Shown here piece by piece: positions 1 to 5,294 of a stretch of 7,005 nucleotides of DNA. Position 1 is the first letter of the stretch. The number at the start of each line of letters is the position of its first letter. The DNA comes from Gammaproteobacteria bacterium (GTDB taxonomy: Bacteria; Pseudomonadota; Gammaproteobacteria; Pseudomonadales; Azotimanducaceae): contig JAUILW010000170.1 of assembly GCA_030432795.1 (NCBI GenBank), forward strand, positions 1 through 7,005, read 5' to 3'. Under the pieces are notes generated by a model. It was not told where the DNA came from. It searched no databases and was given only the letters and a program-made list of their open reading frames with translations. A program made the position numbers and the translations under genes.

Positions 1-264
1 CCCGTCCCGTCGCTGGATAGCGATGCCCTGCAATCCATCGAGGGCTTGCGCCAGCGCGTCTGCCAGACGCTGTAGCGCCTCATCTGGCAGCCGCGCCGCT
101 TCGCGAAAAAGACCAACCACAAGATACGGCGGAAAGTGGTCTACCGTGACCTGCTCAAAGCCAGGAAATGTATGGCCACGACCATGTAGAATTCGGCGCG
201 CATCCACCGTGGTGGGCGCGTAGCGCTGTACACACAGCGCTACGAGGGCATCGGCATCAAGCAT
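1..264 (-). CDS. N-terminal part of a possible COG1092-like SAM-dependent methyltransferase (runs off left edge)
   Basis: An open frame of 88 codons begins at an ATG (264..262) and continues without a stop to the left edge, so only the N-terminus is present. A good Shine-Dalgarno (AGGT at 273..270, 5 nt spacing) precedes it, and the ATG overlaps the stop of the NAD-kinase-like gene by 8 nt, which points to coupled translation as the last visible gene of the leftward operon. The visible protein starts MLDADALVALC and contains HGRGHTFPGF followed by VTVDHFPPYLVVGLF, then a helical stretch. From memory this resembles the N-terminal region of small COG1092/RlmI-like class I methyltransferases, which precedes their Rossmann domain. 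The SAM-binding motifs would lie outside the window, so the function is an inference. That it is a real gene is much surer than what it does. Confidence 0.6.
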   Translation of the reverse strand, partial: MLDADALVALCVQRYAPTTVDARRILHGRGHTFPGFEQVTVDHFPPYLVVGLFREAARLPDEALQRLADALAQALDGLQGIAIQRRDG

Positions 265-1369
265 GTGTCACCTGATAGAACAAACGATCATCGTAGCCGA
301 CCAGCACTTCCCAGAGCCCTGCCCAGGCCTCGTCCAGCGCAGCATCTCCAGTATCGAGCAGCAGTGATCGCCCTTCGAGGCTCGCTATCTTGCTGCGGGT
401 GGCCAGTATGCAAACATCCTGCGCAGGCGTGAGCGTGTGCAAAAATGTTGGCGTCAACTGCTGGTTGCCGCGGCCGATCAATATGCCCTGGCCGCCACCG
501 AATCCGAGCAGCAGTTTCGCCTGCTCGAGTGCTTCCAGCATGTGGCTGGTGACATCAAGCTGCCAGGTTCCATCCGCCATGCGCACATCGAAGCCGAGCA
601 ACGTGCCGCTGCAACCAAATGCCTCTTTTACCGCGAGCAGCGTGCCGCCTGGTCCAAACACGAGCGGGGAGGTGCACGCCTCGAATTCCGCCAGCACCCC
701 CTGCACCACTTCCTCGACCGCCAGACCCTCGTCTTCCCTGCCGCTGACTTTGGTGTGCTGCACGAATCCGGCAAGCTCCGGAACACGCAGCTCGCCATAG
801 AAGCGGCTGCCGGTACGGCCGTCACGCAGAGCGGCCTCGTCCACGTCGCGCACATCCGCGAGGCGGGCGGCCACCAGACCGCCATCGGCGAGACGCCCCA
901 GCACCTCTGCCGCGGCGCGTGGTGAGGTGGCGAACACGCCGCTGTGCATCTTCACGCCGCTGGGCACACCGAGCACCGGCACGCTGTCCTGCACGGCGTC
1001 GAGAATGTCGCGCGCGGTACCGTCTCCCCCGAAGAAGAGGATGAGATCCACGCCTCGATCGCGCATGCGGCGGGCTACTGCCTGTGTGTCGGCGGAGGAT
1101 GTATCGGTGCCGGGTTCATGAAGTGACTCGCATTCCACACCAGCTTCCGCGAGCACATCCGCACCCATCGCCCCGCCGCCCGCAAACCAGCGCATGCGTG
1201 TGGCCAGATCCGGCGACGTCGCAAAGAGCGCCAGTAAGCGATCAGCGCCGCGTGGTCGACCACCACGGCGGCGGGCTTCCGCCTGGATATCGCTACCGTC
1301 GCTCCCCTTCAGGCCGACGGCTCCTCCGATGCCTGCCACCGGATTGACGAGCACGCCTACCTTCAGCAC
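257..1369 (-). CDS. ATP-NAD kinase family protein (COG3199 type)
   Basis: A 370-residue protein of the ATP-NAD/AcoX kinase family (PF01513), predicted to phosphorylate NAD to NADP with ATP or polyphosphate in the cytoplasm. Visible signatures are the N-terminal strand and glycine loop VNPVAGIGG (residues 8-16), KGSDG (21-25), the diagnostic FFGGDGTARD (112-121) and GVPSGVKMHSGVFA (134-147). Length and motif order fit COG3199 proteins, which are distinct from the housekeeping NadK (COG0061). The GTG start at 1369..1367 was chosen because it gives the family-typical N-terminus (V/M-LKVGVLVNP), has a GAGG Shine-Dalgarno at 1380..1377 with 7 nt spacing, and overlaps the upstream oxidoreductase stop by 7 nt. 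The frame stays open upstream to 1648, but that extension is basic, unlike the family, and lies inside the oxidoreductase gene. Whether the true substrate is NAD is not settled for all COG3199 members. Confidence 0.9.
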   Translation of the reverse strand: MLKVGVLVNPVAGIGGAVGLKGSDGSDIQAEARRRGGRPRGADRLLALFATSPDLATRMRWFAGGGAMGADVLAEAGVECESLHEPGTDTSSADTQAVARRMRDRGVDLILFFGGDGTARDILDAVQDSVPVLGVPSGVKMHSGVFATSPRAAAEVLGRLADGGLVAARLADVRDVDEAALRDGRTGSRFYGELRVPELAGFVQHTKVSGREDEGLAVEEVVQGVLAEFEACTSPLVFGPGGTLLAVKEAFGCSGTLLGFDVRMADGTWQLDVTSHMLEALEQAKLLLGFGGGQGILIGRGNQQLTPTFLHTLTPAQDVCILATRSKIASLEGRSLLLDTGDAALDEAWAGLWEVLVGYDDRLFYQVTHA

Positions 1370-2442
1370 GCCAGCGCCTCGGCAACCCGTTCGCCGATGG
1401 CGAGCGATGCGGTCAGTCCCGGAGACTCGATACCAAGCAGATGCACCAGTCCGGCGATGCCGTGCTGCTCGGGACCGTCGATACGAAAATCCGCCGCCGG
1501 TTCGCCCGGACCGGAGATCTTCGGTCGGATGCCCGTGTATCCCGGCTGGAGGCGACGGTCGTCGAGATCGGGATAGTAGCCGCGGATGGCCTCGGCGAAT
1601 CGCGGCAGCGCGCTTTCGTCGAAACCGTAGTCGATGTCGTCGATCCACTCGACGTCCGGCCCGAAGCGGGCGCCTCCGCCCAGGTCCAGGGTCACGTGCA
1701 CGCCCAGCCCGCCGGGCTCCGGTACCGGATACACCAGACGATTGAATGGCGACGTCCCTGTATACGTGTAGTAGCGCCCGCGGGCATAGAAGGCGTGCAC
1801 GTCACACCCAGCCTGCCTGGCGATACCTGGCGCCTCGAGGCCGGCAGCATTGACCACGTGGTCCGCCAACAGCTCGAGATCATCCGTGCAAACCCTCAAG
1901 GTGTTTCCCGCCACGTTCAGCGCGCGCACCGTCGTGTGGGTGGCAACCGTGCCGCGGTGTGCTTCCAGGTCGCCCTGCAGGGCCAGCATATAGGCATGGG
2001 AATCGATGATGCCCGTGGTTTCGGAGTACACCGCAGCGACGCAACGCACATTCGGCTCGAGCTCGCCCGCCGATTTGGCATCCAGCCATGCCAGTTCGCC
2101 GGCGCCGTTGGCCAACCCTTGCGCACGGATGGCACGCAACCCATCGATCTGGGCATCGTCGCTGGCCACGATCAGCTTGCCGCACCGGCGGGTGCTGACA
2201 CCATGCTCCGCGCAGTACGCGTAGAGCCGGTGCTTGCCCTCGACGCAAAGCGCCGCCTTGTGCGAACCGGTTGGGTAGTAGATCCCTGCGTGGATGACTT
2301 CCGAGTTTCGCGCGCTGGTTTCCATGCCGATGGCTTCATTGCGCTCGAGCACCACAACGTCGCGACCACGCATGGCCAATGCACGAGCGGCAGCAAGGCC
2401 GACCACGCCGGCGCCGATGACGATGGTATCTACCTTCTCCAG
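1363..2442 (-). CDS. FAD-dependent oxidoreductase, L-2-hydroxyglutarate dehydrogenase (LhgO/COG0579) type
   Basis: A DAO-superfamily flavoprotein (PF01266) of 359 residues. The FAD-binding Rossmann motif GAGVVG is at residues 10-15, with the ribose-binding Glu33 at the end of the second strand (VVVLE). TSARNSEVIHAG (42-53), GIYYPTGSHKA just after it, GYTGIRPK (301-308) and LGIESPGLTASLAIG (336-350) are typical of COG0579, which oxidises L-2-hydroxyacids such as L-2-hydroxyglutarate. The exact substrate is inferred. The stop overlaps the NAD-kinase-like start by 7 nt. The start is unusual: no ATG/GTG/TTG lies just before the Rossmann motif. CTG at 2442..2440 gives the family-like start (M)EKVDTIVIGAG and has GGAG at 2454..2451 with 8 nt spacing, so I use it. 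The only standard alternative is GTG at 2502..2500, giving 379 residues, a weak ribosome site and a 73-nt overlap with epmC. The next in-frame ATG would remove the FAD motif. Confidence 0.88.
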   Translation of the reverse strand: MEKVDTIVIGAGVVGLAAARALAMRGRDVVVLERNEAIGMETSARNSEVIHAGIYYPTGSHKAALCVEGKHRLYAYCAEHGVSTRRCGKLIVASDDAQIDGLRAIRAQGLANGAGELAWLDAKSAGELEPNVRCVAAVYSETTGIIDSHAYMLALQGDLEAHRGTVATHTTVRALNVAGNTLRVCTDDLELLADHVVNAAGLEAPGIARQAGCDVHAFYARGRYYTYTGTSPFNRLVYPVPEPGGLGVHVTLDLGGGARFGPDVEWIDDIDYGFDESALPRFAEAIRGYYPDLDDRRLQPGYTGIRPKISGPGEPAADFRIDGPEQHGIAGLVHLLGIESPGLTASLAIGERVAEALAC

Positions 2443-2927
2443 CTCACTGACTCCAGCGCTTCGGAAAAGTGTCGTGCACGAGGCGGTAGACCAGCAGCGC
2501 ACATCCGCGCCGCGGCGAGATCTATGGCGCTTGAAAACCTCGACAGCGCTGCATCATCCACCTGCGACACATCATCGATGCTTGGCTGGAATTCAAGACC
2601 AATACGCTGACTGAAGAATCGTTCCAGGGCCTGTACCCGCGCTTCGACCTCCACGAAGCGTGTCTGCACGTCGTCGCTGCGCGGTGGCGGAGCGTACCAG
2701 TACCCGAAGTCCACCATCGACCGCCGCCGGTGTCCCGCGATGCACCAGTGTGCCGCCTCGTGCAGCGCGCTTGCGGCGAAATTTTCCCGGTAGCGCAGGA
2801 TGGCCCGGTGCGGCGACTGCCTTTCAGGCAGGTAGCGTGGCTCCGGCGCCCCGCCCACCATCACGCAGCCGTGCGACCGGGCAAAGGTTTCGTTGAAACA
2901 GCGGGCAATGCGTCGATCCAGCGCCAT
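2430..2927 (-). CDS. epmC: Elongation factor P hydroxylase EpmC (YfcM, DUF462)
   Basis: A 165-residue homologue of E. coli EpmC (182 aa), the cytoplasmic iron-dependent enzyme that hydroxylates the beta-lysylated lysine of translation factor EF-P after EpmA and EpmB have acted. Family landmarks are all present: ARCFNETF (8-15), EPRYLP (29-34), the metal-site stretch ASALHEAAHWCIAG (52-65) with HExxH at His56-Glu57-His60, MVDFGYWYAPP (71-81), and FVEVEARVQALE (91-102). The C-terminus is shorter than in E. coli, lacking the tail after the GLPPRARHFSEAL block. The ATG at 2927..2925 was chosen because it overlaps the upstream TGA by one base (TGATG) and has GGAG (2936..2933) 5 nt away. The frame stays open upstream to 3071, but that part is inside the GGCT-like gene. 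Its presence implies that the genome also encodes EF-P, EpmA and EpmB. Confidence 0.93.
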   Translation of the reverse strand: MALDRRIARCFNETFARSHGCVMVGGAPEPRYLPERQSPHRAILRYRENFAASALHEAAHWCIAGHRRRSMVDFGYWYAPPPRSDDVQTRFVEVEARVQALERFFSQRIGLEFQPSIDDVSQVDDAALSRFSSAIDLAAARMCAAGLPPRARHFSEALESVSWRR

Positions 2928-3385
2928 CAGCGCTCCACACATGGATGCGACTCCAGCCACTGGAAGTAATGAGCGCTGAGATAGGGCCGTCCGGCCAGGA
3001 GATGTCGCATATAGGAAGTTGGAGGCAGCAGGCCTTCGCGGCGGGCATGACGATTGGCGAAGTAGGTCCACGCAGGTACGAGGCGCTCGCTCGCGTGCAC
3101 CATCACTACGTCCCGGCCATAGTTCACTGGGGCACTTTCGAAGCGGTCCATCTTGCTAATCTCGTCCGCGCTGGCCAGCTCGTACAGCACGCCCTCCACC
3201 AGACCGCTGGCACTGAAGACGATATTGGCGTGCGCGCAATCGGGATGGATCTTTGAGACTTTATCGAAGCGCAAAGCGAAGCCGTGGATTGCCGCACCCT
3301 CACAATGTAAGACATCGAGCCCACGCTCGCGTACCCGCTCAGGGTTCATGTTGGAGCCATAGGCGAAGTAGTGAACAACCTGCAT
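2927..3385 (-). CDS. Gamma-glutamylcyclotransferase-like (GGCT/AIG2 fold) protein
   Basis: A 152-residue cytoplasmic protein with the gamma-glutamylcyclotransferase fold (PF06094/PF13772 group). Members cyclise gamma-glutamyl amines or peptides to 5-oxoproline; the natural substrate here is unknown. The N-terminus holds the hallmark substrate loop FAYGSNMN (residues 7-14), and GVLYEL (65-70) plus DRFE (80-83) give the expected catalytic glutamate, Glu83. Aromatic residues at WTYFA (107-111) fit the fold's last strand. The ATG at 3385..3383 is the natural start: it puts YGSNM ten residues in, as in the family, and shares one base with the tusA stop (TGATG). No convincing Shine-Dalgarno precedes it, so it probably depends on coupling to tusA translation. 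The stop likewise shares one base with the epmC start. The frame is open upstream to 3682, but that region is tusA and the intergenic space. Confidence 0.88.
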   Translation of the reverse strand: MQVVHYFAYGSNMNPERVRERGLDVLHCEGAAIHGFALRFDKVSKIHPDCAHANIVFSASGLVEGVLYELASADEISKMDRFESAPVNYGRDVVMVHASERLVPAWTYFANRHARREGLLPPTSYMRHLLAGRPYLSAHYFQWLESHPCVER

Positions 3386-3621
3386 CAGGCGCGGCGGATC
3401 CAGAACTCGTACACGCTGCCTTGCAGGTCCTTGCGCACCATCTCGTGCCCCATGAATCGGCAAAGATTGTCGAAATCGCGCTCTGTGGACGGATCGGTGG
3501 CGCGAATGTGCAACACCGTTCCTGATGCCATAGCGCGGAGCTGATTCCGTGCAAGCATCAGCGGCTCCGGGCACCGCAGCCCTTCGGCATTCAGCGTCTC
3601 GTCGGCCTGTTGCTCGCCCAT
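3385..3621 (-). CDS. tusA: TusA/SirA family sulfur carrier protein
   Basis: A 78-residue TusA-family protein (PF01206). TusA accepts persulfide sulfur from IscS on a conserved cysteine and passes it along a relay for 2-thiouridine formation at tRNA wobble positions, and in some organisms for molybdenum cofactor and other sulfur pathways. The motif LRCPEPLM (residues 15-22) contains the carrier Cys17 in the CPxP context. ATDPSTERDFDNLCRFMGH (41-59) matches the second half of the fold, and a VYEFWIRR strand ends the protein. Length is normal for the family. The start ATG (3621..3619) is the first in frame, preceded by a weak site (CGGA). It is the first gene of the leftward operon and shares one base with the next gene. 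It could be a TusA paralogue rather than the tRNA-thiolation TusA itself, which sequence alone cannot separate. Confidence 0.92.
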   Translation of the reverse strand: MGEQQADETLNAEGLRCPEPLMLARNQLRAMASGTVLHIRATDPSTERDFDNLCRFMGHEMVRKDLQGSVYEFWIRRA

Positions 3622-3648
3622 GAATCCGCGCGTCTGTTGGCAGCGCGC

Positions 3649-3676
3649 ATGCTACCTTGACTTGCCTGACCGGCAA
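3649..3676 (-). promoter_or_regulatory. Possible sigma70-type promoter for the tusA operon
   Basis: Read on the minus strand, TTGCCG (3676..3671) and TAGCAT (3654..3649) stand 16 nt apart, each matching the -35 and -10 consensus at four of six positions. Transcription would begin about 20 nt upstream of the tusA ATG. The -35 box lies inside the TTGCC/GGCAA inverted repeat. Weak boxes in a GC-rich genome, so this is only a candidate. Confidence 0.3.
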
Positions 3677-3685
3677 AACCACACT
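3657..3685 (+). promoter_or_regulatory. Weak candidate promoter for the plus-strand envelope genes
   Basis: TTGACT (3657-3662) is a good -35-like hexamer. At 17 nt spacing stands CACACT (3680-3685), which matches the -10 consensus at only three of six positions. It would start transcription near 3692, about 44 nt before the ATG at 3736. It interleaves with the candidate leftward promoter, so the two would compete or be co-controlled. No stronger pair is visible in this gap. Confidence 0.22.
3662..3676. repeat. Short inverted repeat TTGCC-N5-GGCAA in the divergent promoter region
   Basis: Perfect 5-bp arms (3662-3666 and 3672-3676) flank a 5-bp centre. It overlaps the candidate leftward -35 box and lies in the spacer of the candidate rightward promoter, a position typical of an operator for a dimeric regulator. 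Five-base arms can arise by chance, so this is suggestive only. Confidence 0.35.
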
Positions 3686-3689
3686 CGAA

Positions 3690-3722
3690 CCGATCGCTTC
3701 AGCGGTTGTCCAATGCGATCGG
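3690..3722. repeat. 8-bp inverted repeat CCGATCGC ... GCGATCGG upstream of the TPR gene
   Basis: Perfect 8-bp arms at 3690-3697 and 3715-3722 are separated by 17 nt. Each arm contains CGATCG, itself a palindrome. The right arm ends 13 nt before the ATG at 3736. It could be a pair of operator half-sites (centres 25 bp apart) or, if transcribed, a hairpin in the leader of the plus-strand operon. Confidence 0.5.
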
Positions 3723-3735
3723 GAACCTCGATATC

Positions 3736-5217
3736 ATGAAGCCCATGCGTCTTCTATCCATGCTCGTTGCCATATTGCTGGTAAGCGCCTGGCTACCCGG
3801 CCACGCGGAGTCGCCAGCGTCGTCTGCGGCGCCGTCAGAGCCCGATCGTACGCAACCTGACGACGTAGAACCCTTGCAGGATGAGCAGCAGGCTCCAGAG
3901 GCTTCCGCATCTGACGCCGATCAGCCGCAAGAGGAAATCACCGCAAGTAGCGAAGACGAGCAGCCGGAACAGAGCATCGTCGGCGACTCTCTCAGGCGCG
4001 ACGGTGACGCATCGCTGAGCGAACTCGCGCAGCAGATTCAAGCGTTCGAGCAGGATCAGGCCAAACTCGTTCTGGAAGCCCGGGTCGCTCAGATCGAACG
4101 CGCAACGCACCGCTATCATGCGGATCTCATCGAGCCGCTCACGCTCCTGGGTGATGCGCATATGCAGGCGCAGGAGTACGAAAAGGCGGTGGACCTCTAC
4201 GCCCGGGCTGTGCATATCGACCGAGTCAGCAATGGCTTACACACGCCCAATCAGGTGCATGTGGTGTACAAAGAAGCGCAGGCGCTGATGAAACTTGGCA
4301 ACCTGCCGGAGGCCAACAACCGTTACGAATATGCCTACGAGCTTCAGCTCAGACGCTTCGAGCCGGGCGATGAGGCGCTGCTCGAACCCACCTACCAGCT
4401 TGCAGACTGGTACATGACGAGTGGCAATATCCTGCCGGCTCGCGTGCTGTATCAAAACGCAGTGGATATCCTCGAGCAGAACGGCCGCGGCGAGCACCCG
4501 GACGCTATCCGGCCGCTAAGAGCCATCGCGCAGACCTATAAGCTGCAGCGTTTCCCTCCGATCTATCTGCGCCGTACGGATACCGGGGAGTCGCCGTTTT
4601 CGTTCTCGGAAAGCGATGATGAAATCACGCCTTCCCTGGATGCTGGTGCCAGAACCATCGCGCAGTTTCCTCGCGGCGAGCGCGCCTTAGCGAGCGTCGT
4701 CAAGATTCTCGATGCAGATCCGGCGAGCGACCCGGTAGCACAGGCGAACGCCTATCTCGACCTTGCAGACTGGTACCTGCTTTTCGATCACCAGCGCCGC
4801 TACGAACCGCTGTACGCGCATGTCTACGAGATGCTCGGTGAGGCGGCGCAAGCTCGGTTCGCCGAGCCGCACCTGCTGTACTACCCTCGCCCGGCGGACC
4901 CGCGGGCACCCTCCGAGGCCAAGCGTGGCGAGGCTGCACAGGGCAAGGTGACGCTGGGCTTCCGGGTGTCCCAGGCCGGCGAAGTTGAAGATCTGACCAC
5001 GCTAGCTGCCGAGCCAGACGAAAGCATGGTGTTCCGGGTGCGACGCAGCATGCGCATCGCACGCTTCCGTCCGCGGCTCGAGGATGGCGTGCCGGTGGAG
5101 GCTTCCGGCCAGCGCTTCGAGCATGTTTACACCTACTATCTCGACAAAGGGGAAGTTACGGAAGCACTGCAGGCTTCCGCACCGAACGCTGACGCAGTAC
5201 CGGAGAAAGCGCCATGA
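3736..5217 (+). CDS. Secreted TPR protein with C-terminal TonB-like domain
   Basis: A 493-residue protein that I cannot name. Residues 1-24 form a signal peptide (MKPMRLL, hydrophobic core, cleavage likely after GHA). Residues 25-90 are an acidic, Pro/Gln/Ala-rich linker. Residues ~125-275 hold tetratricopeptide-like helices, e.g. LIEPLTLLGDAHM, EYEKAVDLYARAVHI, LPEANNRYEYAYEL and ILPARVLYQNAVDIL. A further helical unit with LDLADWYLLF is at 341-350. Residues ~400-470 match a TonB C-terminal domain (PF03544): GKVTLGFRVSQAGEV, then FRPRLEDGVPV. There is no internal membrane anchor, so it probably acts in the periplasm as a scaffold. ATG 3736 was chosen because it starts a standard signal peptide, with GGGA 11 nt upstream. 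TTG at 3706 and ATG at 3745 are in-frame alternatives. It heads a three-gene envelope cluster; its stop overlaps an ATG of the next gene's frame by 4 nt. Confidence 0.88.
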   Translation: MKPMRLLSMLVAILLVSAWLPGHAESPASSAAPSEPDRTQPDDVEPLQDEQQAPEASASDADQPQEEITASSEDEQPEQSIVGDSLRRDGDASLSELAQQIQAFEQDQAKLVLEARVAQIERATHRYHADLIEPLTLLGDAHMQAQEYEKAVDLYARAVHIDRVSNGLHTPNQVHVVYKEAQALMKLGNLPEANNRYEYAYELQLRRFEPGDEALLEPTYQLADWYMTSGNILPARVLYQNAVDILEQNGRGEHPDAIRPLRAIAQTYKLQRFPPIYLRRTDTGESPFSFSESDDEITPSLDAGARTIAQFPRGERALASVVKILDADPASDPVAQANAYLDLADWYLLFDHQRRYEPLYAHVYEMLGEAAQARFAEPHLLYYPRPADPRAPSEAKRGEAAQGKVTLGFRVSQAGEVEDLTTLAAEPDESMVFRVRRSMRIARFRPRLEDGVPVEASGQRFEHVYTYYLDKGEVTEALQASAPNADAVPEKAP

Positions 5218-5294
5218 GCGAATTGCAGTCAGGATTCGTTCAGGTCCACCACTCTAGGCTGGCGATCGACGCACGCATCGATTTGGGAGCCGGT

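Noticed and set aside
23..223. Short Arg/Ser-rich plus-strand frame at the left edge.
   Set aside because: It is antisense to the partial minus-strand gene, whose frame has a good ribosome site and coupled start.
1370..1648. 93-residue N-terminal extension of the NAD-kinase-like frame.
   Set aside because: Arg-rich sequence with no family counterpart, read in a second frame over the oxidoreductase. The GTG at 1369 has a good ribosome site and gives the expected N-terminus.
1441..2610. Long plus-strand open frame (389 codons) opposite the oxidoreductase and epmC.
   Set aside because: It lies entirely antisense to two genes with clear family motifs, its protein has no recognisable domain, and long antisense frames are expected in GC-rich coding DNA.
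3386..3682. N-terminal extension of the GGCT-like frame upstream of MQVVHYFAYGS.
   Set aside because: It runs through tusA in another frame and would displace the YGSN loop from its normal place near the N-terminus.
3835..4215. Minus-strand 126-codon frame inside the TPR gene.
   Set aside because: Antisense to a gene with a signal peptide and domain structure; no ribosome site and no family resemblance.
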